64,000 nucleotides of DNA from CAZJYI01 sp964550025 (GTDB taxonomy: Bacteria; Verrucomicrobiota; Kiritimatiellia; UBA8416; CAYOBW01), in NCBI GenBank assembly GCA_964550025.1, contig CAZJYI010000022.1:1-64000 (forward strand), read 5' to 3'. Positions within the stretch are counted from its first letter, which is position 1. The number at the start of each line of letters is the position of its first letter. The position numbers were made by a program, and so were the translations under genes. Below, one piece after another: positions 30,407 through 40,700 of the stretch. Under the pieces are notes generated by a model. The model was given only the letters and a program-made list of their open reading frames with translations. It did not search any database and was not told the origin of the DNA.

Positions 30407-33400
30407 CTACTCCTTCAAGCTCAGAACAACGGACCCAGAGCTCAGCACGCGCACGGGGCCAAGCAGGCCTGACTCCATCAGGGGAGCGTCGGGCTCGTTG
30501 TGATAGAACGGATAGAGCGTCCAGGTGATCCGCTGGTCGGCAGGACGCTTCAGATCCCCGAGAATGCGGTTCTTCCAACAGTTGGTCACCTTGACCACCA
30601 CCTTGTTGGCACCCGGCTTTGCAGCATCAGTGATGTCGATCCGGAAGGGAGACTTCCACAGCACGCCCAATGGTTGATCGTTCACGGAGACCTCGGCCAG
30701 GTGGTTGACCTGCCCCAGGTCCAGCCAGACGCGACGCCCGGCCTGGAGCCGCTCTCTACTCACGTTGATGCCCTTCTCATAGATCGCCGTGCCAGAGAAG
30801 TACTTGATGCCCTCTTCCGTGCGGTCAGTCCAGGAGGTCAGCGCATCGAAAGCAACCTGCCCTTCCGGCGCGCCGCGTTCCTCCTGGAAGGTAACGGTCC
30901 ATCTTCCCGGAACGGTCTCGGGAGCTGGAATATCGTCCACAACCACTTCCGCCTTCGAGCCGTCATTGAACTCAGCGGCGTAACGGCCGTTCTCCCAGAC
31001 GGCAAACCGCAAGCCACTGCCCTCCAGGCAGACCGGCTGCCCGTCTCTGGTCAGCTTGACGACCGAATCCTGCCCGGCGTCAGGACGAAAGATGATGAAG
31101 CGGGAGCCGTACGGATCCATCCTGAAAGGAATCGTGGTGACGGTGCCGTCGTCCGTATACGCCGTGACGGTTGCCTTCTCTCCATTCACCGGATTCCAGA
31201 CCTCCGGCGCCATGCCGCTCACGCGGAAGGTGAACGTCAGGTCTTTCGTCTGGTCCTCCTGGTAAGCCACGAAATAGAGCTCGGCATCATTCAGCCTGCG
31301 GTGGATATACCAGACATCGTCGGCTCCGGACTGGAAATCGGGACCGAGTGAATCCTCGGCCAGAATGGTCTCGAACGACTTGTCTGCGATCACACGCCCC
31401 TTGCCGACGCGGCGCTCACCGGGGCCGTCGGGCCACAGTTCCGCCGCGATCTCCTGAATCCGGCGATCCGCATCGGGGTACCCTGTCAGCGACGGGCATC
31501 GCGACGGGCGCGGACCGATCACGCTCGCGCCGGCCTCTACCAGTTCCTGCACCTTTTCCAGCGCGACCGGTGTGTACCGGGCATGATCCGGCAGTACGAG
31601 ATAGGCGTAGCGCATGCCGCTCGGCAGAACCACCTCGCCGTCCTCTACGCTCATGCGGTCGAAGATGATCCGGTCGCAGACATCATAGTCGTAACCCTTC
31701 GGCAAGACCGGCTTCATCATCTGACGCGGATCAAGCGCTCTCGGCGCAAAGTAGTAGGCACTGCCGGGAACATCCTCGCCATAGTAGTAGCAGACATCGG
31801 CGAAGAAGCGACCCTGGCGCAGCATGTACTGGCAGCGACGCAGGTAGGTGATCCATTCCCGCCCGGGCTCCCACCATGTCGTCGTGCGTTCAAGGTTAAG
31901 GCCGAACTGCCCAAGCCCCATCCCGGGAACGCGATCATCGGGCTGGTGCGCGTAGCGGTGAAACACGATCTCGTTCATGCCCTTGCAGAACTGACGGTCC
32001 CCGACCGGCTTCAGGATGTGCGGATACTGGGTGAAGCCGTCATGGTGCCCGAAAGACGTAAAGGCCTCGCAGGATACAACCTCTTTGCCGTAGACATGGG
32101 CAGCGACGGCGGCCTCCTTGGTGTTGTCCTGCCCGCCCGGCCAATGCGGGAACTTCGGGTTCGGCGGTCCAGTGAGCCAGAACTCCCCCTGCGGAATATC
32201 CATCAGACCCTGAACCTGGATCTGGTCGCACTGAATCGGAATGCCGATGCCGGGCGCCTCGGCCGAGAGCTTCAGGCCCCGCTCGCGGATGTATGCCCCA
32301 AAGGCCCCGTAAAAGTTGTCTGCCAGAAGGTCGCCAATGGTGCGGCGGTAGTCCCATAGAAAACGCTCGGTCTCATCGACACTCCCGACAAAACGGCCGG
32401 TCAGGGTGACCAGCCATTTGCGGAGGTCGTAGCCACGCCGTTTCTCAAACTCCTCCGGAAAGGCCTTCGTCCAAGTCTGGCAATTCGCCTCCCAGCTATC
32501 GATGTTCATCTCCACCAGTGTCGTACCGGTCAGATCACCCAGCCGCTCAAAGACCGAATCGACGACCCCGTTCTCGAAGTGGTACAGGAGCGCCTCGACG
32601 CTCAACTTGTCGGTCTCCAGTCCGCTGGCACGCGTCGATGCCGGGTGGATTTCATTCGCATTGGAGGTATGGCCGAACCGGAGGATCGTCCACTCTCCCG
32701 CTGGAAGTGTGCACTTCAGCGTGCCGTCCGGCTGCAGGTTCCCGGTCAGGTCGAGGATCCGATCCATCTGAACGAGCTGGTCGGCGGGAACCACCTGAGC
32801 GGACGGATTGGAAACCGACGGCCGTGTGCGCTGACGAGCGGCCTTGGTGTGCAACCGGCTCAAACGGGCGGAGAGAAAATTCACCTCGTAGAGCTTCATG
32901 TCCACTTTCGGGCTCGGCGCCATCAGCTCCAGCTTCACAAAGCGTGCAGTTCGATCCGCGAACCCTTCGATCATCTCCTCACGGCGGGGATCGAAGTGCT
33001 TCATCCAGCGGTGCACGTTGGCCAAGTACTGCCATCGCTGCCCGTCATCGCCTGTAAACAGCTTCAGCAGGCGGCTCTCGCTGTCCTCGTGCATCTGCAA
33101 GCTGAGAGAACGAACCGTCACCGGCTTCTCGAATTCAAAAACAATGGAGCGGCTCGTTTCGCCGGGCTTCCAGTTGGGGAGTTCGACAAAGGTATCGGCA
33201 TCCCCGTCGATGGCCGCCGACCAGTCGATGCCCGGCGGGTCCGAAGTGACCTTTGTACCAAGCGCCGCCAGCGGCTGCGCCTCGCCGGGAAGAGTGGGAT
33301 AGGCCAGCACGGCGATGTCGCGGTAATAGCCGCGGTTCTTCGTCGGCTGCGGAAGCTGTACAGAACCGCTGACCGGCCCCTTGACGAACTTGTGCCGCCA

Positions 33401-35080
33401 GACGATATCCTGCATGGAAAGCTCTGCAGGGATCCAGGGGCCGCCCGCAACCCAACCCACGCAACTGCCGAAACTCAGTTCAAGCCCCAGGCGCTGACAC
33501 TCCTTCGCGGCGTGCTCCACCTTCTCCATCCAGATCGGAGAGCCGAACACATCCTCCCCCACCACCGCGTTCGGCCCGCCTTGCGGGAGGTTCACCATGT
33601 GCGCCCCCTTGTAGCCCATGGTCTTCATGGCCTCGAGGTCCTTGGTGATTCCCGACTTGCTGATGTTCTCATTGAGCCAATGCCACCAGGTGCGCGGCCC
33701 ATACTCATCCGCCGGATCGACAAACCCGGCGTCCTTGAACGTCAGGCTCTTCGTCACAGGCGCTGTCGGGATCACGGCCACGCCAGGGCCGGGGGCCACC
33801 TTGGGTTTCCACCATCCGTCCAGTTTCGCCATCAGTCTCGCGATCATCCCTTTGTGCTTCGCCGCGAGGTTGTGCTTCTCCTTCGGGTCGTTCTTCAGGT
33901 CAAAGAGAAGGACCTGGTCAACACACTTGAGGTCGGCCGCTTTGCTGTCTTTGTAGGTGACAACGAGTTTCCAGTCGCCACAGATGACACCGCGTGCCTC
34001 GATGGTCGCCTCCGGTTTGTCCGGCGCGGCCATGTCGTGCTCAAAGTCCTCGATGAATACGCAGTCCCGTTTCGCGACGGCCGTTTCGTTCAGCAGGTCG
34101 ATGCCCTCCATGCCGTCGGGAACGGGCAATCCGGCGGCGGCCAGGATGGTTGACGGGATGTCGATGTTGCTGGCGAGTTGGACATCGTCGCGTTTCGGCG
34201 TCACTCTTCCCGGCCAGCGGATCATGATCGGGGTGCGGACGCCCTGTTCCCACGGCGTCAACTTGTGCCCGCGGTAGCCGCCTTCCCCCTGCGGCCAGCC
34301 GTTGTCGCAGATGAACAGGACGACGGTGTTGTCGCAGAGCCCCTGGTCGTCAATGTGCTGCAGCAGGTCGCCGCACGTTTCATCGAGCCAATCCACCATA
34401 GCGAAGTACTTCGCTATGTGGGGACGTGGCGCCTTGTCCTTGTACTTGTTCAGCAGCCGCTCGGGCGGCGTGTGCGGGGTGTGGGGCAGGAACGGCGCGT
34501 ACCAGACCATGAACGGCTTCGCTTCGTCCTTTGCCTTGGCAATGAAGTCATAGATTGGCTGCATGGTGTCCCGCCCAACCCCGAGCGACGCCTCCGACCC
34601 GTGCCGAAGCGTCTCACCCATGCTGTCCGTGAAACCGGATACTTTCTCCGGGTGGCCCTGCCAGTACTTGCCGGTGTGCAGGGTCAGATACCCGGCCTCG
34701 CCCAGCAGGCGGGGCAACTGCGGCAGGTTGCTAAAATGGTCGACCCACCTCTGCCGGTGTCCCCAGCCCCCCTCCGCCGGATCGTTTCCCGTGAACCCGT
34801 GTTGATGGGGATACGCGCCGGTCAACATGGTGGCCAGCGATGGACAGCACAGCGCCGTGGTCACATAGCCGCGCGTGAACAGGAGACTCTGGTCGGCCAG
34901 GCGATCGAGGTGTGGTGTCTGAATGACCGGGTGCCCCATGAACCCAAAATCGTGGTAGGCCTGGTCGTCGCTGATGATAACCACGAAGTTGGGTGGGCTC
35001 GGCTTCTCCGCAAAGCACGGCAGGACGGCGGTGACGGCGGCAAGTATCAGGGTGAGGATTGGCTTCTTCATCGTGTACAT
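30407..35080 (-). CDS. Sulfatase-GH106 alpha-L-rhamnosidase fusion
   Basis: A 1557-residue exported protein (signal peptide ending PCFA). Residues about 30-430 are an S1 sulfatase: PNFVVIISDDQAYHDFGFMG, CCPSL with Cys78 as predicted formylglycine, and FICDNGWPQGEGGYRGHK. The usual Arg of CxPSR is Leu here. Residues about 455-1550 match GH106: GPRTWWHWLNENISKSGITK, LEAMKTMGYKGAHMVNLPQG, FGSCVGWVAGGPWI, VEMNIDSWEANCQTW, LSAEAPGIGIPIQCDQIQVQ. A carbohydrate-binding-like jelly roll lies inside (about 640-740) and another at the C terminus. GH106 removes alpha-L-rhamnose, so desulfation and rhamnose release on one chain is inferred. A sulfatase-rhamnosidase fusion with GH78 is known in ulvan degraders. 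It is the last gene of the long operon and starts 3 bp after the preceding stop. Confidence 0.88.
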   Translation of the reverse strand: MYTMKKPILTLILAAVTAVLPCFAEKPSPPNFVVIISDDQAYHDFGFMGHPVIQTPHLDRLADQSLLFTRGYVTTALCCPSLATMLTGAYPHQHGFTGNDPAEGGWGHRQRWVDHFSNLPQLPRLLGEAGYLTLHTGKYWQGHPEKVSGFTDSMGETLRHGSEASLGVGRDTMQPIYDFIAKAKDEAKPFMVWYAPFLPHTPHTPPERLLNKYKDKAPRPHIAKYFAMVDWLDETCGDLLQHIDDQGLCDNTVVLFICDNGWPQGEGGYRGHKLTPWEQGVRTPIMIRWPGRVTPKRDDVQLASNIDIPSTILAAAGLPVPDGMEGIDLLNETAVAKRDCVFIEDFEHDMAAPDKPEATIEARGVICGDWKLVVTYKDSKAADLKCVDQVLLFDLKNDPKEKHNLAAKHKGMIARLMAKLDGWWKPKVAPGPGVAVIPTAPVTKSLTFKDAGFVDPADEYGPRTWWHWLNENISKSGITKDLEAMKTMGYKGAHMVNLPQGGPNAVVGEDVFGSPIWMEKVEHAAKECQRLGLELSFGSCVGWVAGGPWIPAELSMQDIVWRHKFVKGPVSGSVQLPQPTKNRGYYRDIAVLAYPTLPGEAQPLAALGTKVTSDPPGIDWSAAIDGDADTFVELPNWKPGETSRSIVFEFEKPVTVRSLSLQMHEDSESRLLKLFTGDDGQRWQYLANVHRWMKHFDPRREEMIEGFADRTARFVKLELMAPSPKVDMKLYEVNFLSARLSRLHTKAARQRTRPSVSNPSAQVVPADQLVQMDRILDLTGNLQPDGTLKCTLPAGEWTILRFGHTSNANEIHPASTRASGLETDKLSVEALLYHFENGVVDSVFERLGDLTGTTLVEMNIDSWEANCQTWTKAFPEEFEKRRGYDLRKWLVTLTGRFVGSVDETERFLWDYRRTIGDLLADNFYGAFGAYIRERGLKLSAEAPGIGIPIQCDQIQVQGLMDIPQGEFWLTGPPNPKFPHWPGGQDNTKEAAVAAHVYGKEVVSCEAFTSFGHHDGFTQYPHILKPVGDRQFCKGMNEIVFHRYAHQPDDRVPGMGLGQFGLNLERTTTWWEPGREWITYLRRCQYMLRQGRFFADVCYYYGEDVPGSAYYFAPRALDPRQMMKPVLPKGYDYDVCDRIIFDRMSVEDGEVVLPSGMRYAYLVLPDHARYTPVALEKVQELVEAGASVIGPRPSRCPSLTGYPDADRRIQEIAAELWPDGPGERRVGKGRVIADKSFETILAEDSLGPDFQSGADDVWYIHRRLNDAELYFVAYQEDQTKDLTFTFRVSGMAPEVWNPVNGEKATVTAYTDDGTVTTIPFRMDPYGSRFIIFRPDAGQDSVVKLTRDGQPVCLEGSGLRFAVWENGRYAAEFNDGSKAEVVVDDIPAPETVPGRWTVTFQEERGAPEGQVAFDALTSWTDRTEEGIKYFSGTAIYEKGINVSRERLQAGRRVWLDLGQVNHLAEVSVNDQPLGVLWKSPFRIDITDAAKPGANKVVVKVTNCWKNRILGDLKRPADQRITWTLYPFYHNEPDAPLMESGLLGPVRVLSSGSVVLSLKE

Positions 35081-35083
35081 CCG

Positions 35084-37693
35084 CTATCTCAGGATCAAGA
35101 CCGTGCCCCTTGACCCCGCGGGAACGTCAAGAGCCCAGTCAACCGCCGCGTCAAACAGCGACAGACCTTCCGGCGTCAGCTTGTCGTAGCTATTATCATC
35201 CAGGAAGATGAACGCCCGGCGGGCGGGAGCGATGAGACCGTTCTCCATTTCGGCTCCGGATTCGTAGCCGTAGAGAACGGCGCGTTCCGGATCGCCGGGA
35301 ACGGTGGCAACCACTTCCACCACACCCGTGGGGATACCATAGCTGAATCCGTCCGCAACGTTGTATACGTCAACGGTCCCCGAGAGTCCCGCGGCCATGG
35401 CGTGCTCCGGGTCGACAATGCTAACGCTCATCTGCGCGCCCGCCGTGCCGTTGGAATGCGACATCTCGAACTCGTCCTGCAACGCCTGTTCCCAATGCAG
35501 AACGGGAATCGTCACGTCCCGGTACTTCGCACCGTCACCGGACATGATCGTGGAAGATATGACGAGAAAATCCATGCCGTCCGCATCCGCAACCACGCTG
35601 CTGTCTGCCCTGACCTGGCGCACCCGGGCGCCACGGTCCCGAAAATGCTGGATCACGGATGGATCGGCGCCGGTGGGATTGGAGGCATCGTACGTAAGAA
35701 GCATGACCTGCGGGGGATTGCCGATCTCAAGGTCCGCAACGGCGGAGTCGGCAGTCTGGCCGTAACTGTCGGTCGCCCTGGCTATCACGGGATAGTACCC
35801 CGCAGGGGCATTGCTCCACGTAGCCGTGTAGGGCGCGTGGATGGCCTCCCCGATCTTCGTGTCGTAGGCGAAGAACTCCACTTTGCTGATTTCGCCGATC
35901 GGGCTGGATGCGTCAGCCGACAACGGGATTGAACTGCCCGCGGCATAGGCGGCCTCATCCACCGGCGCGGTCAGCGTGACGTCCGGGGTGTCCTTGGGTT
36001 CGTAGGCAACGCCGATGTAGCGGGTCCGATCGGTGGACCCGACCCCACCGCCCGTCGGCGTATCGTCGATGTCGATCGACAGGCCCGTGCCGGTCACGGC
36101 TCCCAGGTAGGCCAGGTGAACGTCGCCAATGCCGGCGTCGCTCGTGAGGCGGGTAGAGTTGTTCTCGTTGAAGAGCCGCAGCGTGTTCCCACTGAGCGCG
36201 GCCATGATATCCCAGGCCGCGGGCCTGTTGCGCCCGTGACCGGCCCACAACGCATACACACTGTAGGTCTCGTGGACCAGGCCCGTCACCACGGTGGTCA
36301 GGCCCGGGGAGCTCTCGGGGCCTGAAGACTCCCACGACCACATTCCGCCGCCGGGAATGCTGTACACCTGCGTTTCCTCTTCGCCCCACAGGTCATCGTC
36401 GCCCGGCCGCTCGAGGGGCGTGCCCCAATCCGTATAGCTGCCGGATGCGGTGTTGAACGTGTTGGATCCCACCGTCCCGTGCGTGGCGCGAACATACGTC
36501 ATCGTCTCCACCGTCAGCTCGGCGTGCGGGAGACTGTCGATGGAGACCGTGTCCAGCGTGACGTACACCGTGTAGGAACCGCTGTGGAGACCGTAGGCCC
36601 GGGCAATGCCGTAACTGTTTGATGTCGCCCCGGGAATGGATGAGCCGTCCTTGAACCACTGGTAGGTGTAGGCCGGCCCGTCGGGCATCGTGATAGAGAA
36701 GGTGACGGGATCCAGTCGCGAAACGCTCTGGTGCCCCTCGTTGATGGGCGGCACGCCAAGACTGAGTGTTGCCGTAACGCTCGTGACCGACCCCACCGAG
36801 TTCGACGCGATCACGTCATAGCCCGCAAGTTCTCCGTCGACCAGAACCAGCGTGCTGTTGGTCTCGCCGGAGAGGGGAGCCCCATCTCTGCGCCATTGAT
36901 AGACCGGAGATTCGAGGCTCAGTGCCACGGCCTCAAACGTGTTTGTTGCCGGACTGACGCCGAGGATCCGCATCTGGGCCTGCGGCTGTTGAGCGAAGCT
37001 GGGCGCGTCGGGTTGCGACTCGATCTCGAAGCCATTCATGACGAAGAAGAAGTAGACGGTCGTCCCGATCGTGGAGAACGAAACCGTGACAGGCGTGACG
37101 CCGTCCGAGTAGAACGCGGCGTTCAGCTTCGCGGTCGCGTCCAGGGCATAGACCTGGTCGCCGTCATTGTCGGTGATGTCGCCGCTCCCGCTCAAGTCCA
37201 GCAGTGCATCGTCAAAAGCATAGGTGAACCCCGAGCTCTGGTTGTCCGTGTCGTGATGGTAGGAAAGCCAGGAGTACTTCCCTGCCGGCAATCCGGTCAG
37301 CGTCAGGGTCAGCGTGGATGCCTCACCTGCAGGCAGGCCGTTCGTCCTCCGTGGGTCGACGCCGGTCCACTCGTACATCAGATCGGGCAGATGGGCCGGG
37401 TCGGCATTGTAGCCGCCGAGCGAGGGCCGCTCGATCATCTGCATCCCTTCCGGCTGCGTGAAATTGAAACTGATGCCTACGGTCACGTTGGTGCCAAAAG
37501 CGGAAAACGTCTGGTTGGTGAAATCCGCGGCCGTTTCGTGTGTCGCCACCCACGCTTCATAGCCGGACTGCACCCGTGACGCCGGCTGCCCGAAGTCGAT
37601 CTTCAACTGGGCTTGCGCCGAACCGGCAGAAGCAAGCACCAGCGATGCGGAGAACGCCATCAACAGTGCAGAACCCCTGGTCGTTTTCATCAT
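35084..37693 (-). CDS. Secreted multidomain Ig-like protein with ThuA-like C terminus and GTVLILR tail
   Basis: An 869-residue protein with a signal peptide ending SAGSAQAQ. Residues about 30-230 form a beta domain (LTGLPAGKYSWLSYHHDT). Two Ig-like domains follow (about 235-420: PVYQWRRDGAPLSGETNSTL, YQWFKDGSSIPGATSNSYGI). Next come a second large beta domain (about 430-605) and a bacterial Ig repeat (about 610-700: VTLTAPVDEAAYAAGSSIPL, ISKVEFFAYDTKIGEA). The C-terminal 165 residues are an alpha/beta domain resembling ThuA/glutamine-amidotransferase-like folds (VMLLTYDASNP, RAFIFLDDNSYDKLTPEG). It ends GTVLILR, like the GTLFIVK tail of the LamG protein. Likely a surface glycan-binding protein; the ThuA-like part has no proven activity. 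Confidence 0.7.
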   Translation of the reverse strand: MMKTTRGSALLMAFSASLVLASAGSAQAQLKIDFGQPASRVQSGYEAWVATHETAADFTNQTFSAFGTNVTVGISFNFTQPEGMQMIERPSLGGYNADPAHLPDLMYEWTGVDPRRTNGLPAGEASTLTLTLTGLPAGKYSWLSYHHDTDNQSSGFTYAFDDALLDLSGSGDITDNDGDQVYALDATAKLNAAFYSDGVTPVTVSFSTIGTTVYFFFVMNGFEIESQPDAPSFAQQPQAQMRILGVSPATNTFEAVALSLESPVYQWRRDGAPLSGETNSTLVLVDGELAGYDVIASNSVGSVTSVTATLSLGVPPINEGHQSVSRLDPVTFSITMPDGPAYTYQWFKDGSSIPGATSNSYGIARAYGLHSGSYTVYVTLDTVSIDSLPHAELTVETMTYVRATHGTVGSNTFNTASGSYTDWGTPLERPGDDDLWGEEETQVYSIPGGGMWSWESSGPESSPGLTTVVTGLVHETYSVYALWAGHGRNRPAAWDIMAALSGNTLRLFNENNSTRLTSDAGIGDVHLAYLGAVTGTGLSIDIDDTPTGGGVGSTDRTRYIGVAYEPKDTPDVTLTAPVDEAAYAAGSSIPLSADASSPIGEISKVEFFAYDTKIGEAIHAPYTATWSNAPAGYYPVIARATDSYGQTADSAVADLEIGNPPQVMLLTYDASNPTGADPSVIQHFRDRGARVRQVRADSSVVADADGMDFLVISSTIMSGDGAKYRDVTIPVLHWEQALQDEFEMSHSNGTAGAQMSVSIVDPEHAMAAGLSGTVDVYNVADGFSYGIPTGVVEVVATVPGDPERAVLYGYESGAEMENGLIAPARRAFIFLDDNSYDKLTPEGLSLFDAAVDWALDVPAGSRGTVLILR

Positions 37694-37740
37694 CCTCTAC
37701 CTCCACTTCCTACTCCCGCTATCGTCAAACGGGATACGAT

Positions 37741-40700
37741 CTACTCAAGACACGTAATGGTCCCGCCATCGTCGGAGACAAACAGCTTCCCGTATGCCGC
37801 CGACATGCCGTCGAAGACGGGGAAGGCATCCAGAGGCGTTTCGGCCACAACCTTGCCGTCAGCGGCAGACAGCGCCATCAGCGTGATTCCCTTGCGCCCC
37901 GCAAAAACGTCGTCCGAGTGTGACCAGTCGCCTTTCGCGCCGGCGACAAAAAGGGTCTCGCCTGCCAATACCATCGCCCTCACATGCATCGCCAGCGGAT
38001 GGTTCCAGACGTCGTTCGCGCCGGTCGTTTTCGTTTTCCTGCCTCTGCGTGTCTTGCCGGTCGCCGGCGGATCGGACTTCGTCGCCGCACGAGATGCGCA
38101 CGAAAGGAAGTACCCTTCCCCGTCCTTCAACGCCGCGCAAACGGCCCTTGCCCGGCCGTAGTGATACAGGCGTTCTTCACCCATGGCAATCAGCTTGCTG
38201 CCGCGACCGGCGCCTGTCGGAACGCCGGTTCTGGATACCAGGGAGCCACTCCCCACCTTCCAGAAGGTGCGATGGAATTCCGATCGGTCCAGGAAGCCGT
38301 TGGCCGAATACAGGTGGTCATTGCCGGGATCATCGAGGCGCTGTCCGTCCAGGTCAAACGCGATGTGACGCATGTAGACGTACTCCCCATCCGACGACAG
38401 AACATCCGGCAACGCCCCGGGCATGGAAAGCCAGTTGACCTTCGTCTGCCGCCCATCTGGGTCGAGCAGATCGAGACGCGTCCTGGAAAGCGGCTTCCCC
38501 GTCACCGGGTCCAGGCGATACAGCGTGATTCCTCCCGTGAGGAACCCGGATTTCCCTGACGCAAAGTAGACCGCCCCCTCCTCCACCAGCACGCTGCCGG
38601 AAACCGGCCAGAGCGACTCAAGCTGACCGAGGGATATGAACTGGCGGCCATTCACGGCGGCGAAGAAGCGCCATGCCAGCTTCCCGGTGCCGGCGTCGAG
38701 ACAGTATACATGCCCGTCCCGCGAACCGAAGATTGCCATTCCCCGATGGAACGTGGGCGACGAGTCAACACGCGCACCGGCGGTAAACGTCCATATGGCG
38801 CGGCCGGTTTCGACATCGAGTGCACTCACCTCGTGCGCATCAACCGAAGAGACAAACACTTTGCCGTCCGCCACCACCGGTTGGGTCAGCGTGCCGCCAA
38901 GCTGCCTGCCCCAGCGCTTCTTCGGCGCCGAAGAAACGGCTGGAGCCGAGGCCCCGGACCGCGCGTTGTCGCCCCGCAGAGTCGGCCATGAACCGGGGTC
39001 GTCCCGTACGGCATCCAGGCCAGCCGCACCAAACGCAGGACCCTTCTCCAAACGGTCCACATCCGCGACCTCTCCGCCGCCATCCCCTTCGGCCTCCGGC
39101 GCGAGCGCCAGGTAACCGTTCAGCTTCGCCTCCGGGTAGCAGGCACACGGGTTCGGCGGAGCGTAGACCAGACCGTTCGCGGGCATCGAACCAAAGAGAC
39201 ACGCGCCGCGAATCCAGTGGGTCGCGCGCATCTCCCCGCTGGTGGTGTCGACGAACTCCACGCCGGGCCACGACATAACCAGGAAACGATCCACCGCCTT
39301 CGGCATGGAGCAGCGGTGGTGGCAGACGCCCACGCCTTGATCCGTGTCGATCGGCACTTCGCGCGTCCGCTTTCCGGTCTTCAGATCGTACCCGACCAGC
39401 AGACCGATTGCTCCCCTGTTCTTCACCCACGCATCGCTTTCCGGAGTCCATATCGTCCCGTCGATGACGCACATGCCGATCGGGGACCTGTAGACGCTGG
39501 CCTTGCAGTCAACACTCCACAGCTTCCGTCCATCCTCAGCCGAGAAGCCGGTCAGGCTCCTTCCCTCGGCAAAGCAGACCACACCATCCTCCACGAAGAA
39601 GCCAGGGCTCGAATTCGTTGCCAGCTTCTGTTTCATCGGTTTCGATTGTGTCCACAGCCTGTCCCCGCTCTCGAGGTCGAGGCAGTGAACGGCATGGTCA
39701 CTGTGGAAAAACACACGCGCGCCGTCAGAGACAAGCGTCAATGGCGTGACCCCGCCGCACGATTTGCTCCATCGGGTCCGGCCCGAGTTGGTGTCGATCG
39801 CGACAACGGAGCGCGCTTCCGCCGCAACGGCGATGGTGAAACCTCCCGTCCTCTGCGTCTTGCCCTGATAGGGAACGGGCTCCTTCTTGTCGTTTGCCAC
39901 CAGGAGCAAGGTCCCGTTCGTGTAGATGATCTCCTCCGTATACTCCGTACCCTCGAACGTGCGGAGAACCTCCCCCGTAGCAGCGTCGAGCTCGGAGGCG
40001 GGAGCATGCAGCCCAAGCGTAACATACACGCGGTCGGCGGCCGCCACCAACCGGCGCGTCAACTGGAACGGACCGCTCTTCAACCCGAATAGCTGGGTGT
40101 GCCAGATCGGTATCGGCTGTTTCCAGAGCACAATGCCGTTGAACGCATCGCGTGCCGTCAGCGACCATTTCGACGACAGATACACCGAAGCCAACGGCCC
40201 CTCGTCCATGATGGAAAAGACGCGCCCCCCGGACGTGACCGCCACGCTCACGCTGGACATCTTCTCGTGGCTTCGCGTCCCGCGCGGATCATCCTCCCAT
40301 TGCAGCTGCCGCGGCGGCCCCGTGCGCTTGTCCTTCCCGACAGGGTTGCCTGAAGCGTTGTGCAGGAAATGGCTCCAATCATCTATCTCCGGCGGGACGG
40401 CCTTCTTGTAGGCATGCCAGCCCTTTGGCGCCGGAGATTGAGCGGTGAGTGGCAAGCGGCGAGTGGCGAGTGGCCTTCTCGTCAGAAGCACACCGCGTGG
40501 TGCCAGCACTCTGGCTATCTCATCATTTGCCACTTGCCATTCGCCACCTGCCACTATCAGGTTCACAAGGTTGTCGGTATACGGCAGCCGCTTCCCCTTC
40601 AGCAGACTGGCCGAAACACGTCCATAACACCCGGCCTCCCTGATCCTGTCCCGGACCCGGTCTACTTCGGCCTCCGACGCTTCCAGGCACTGAAACACCG

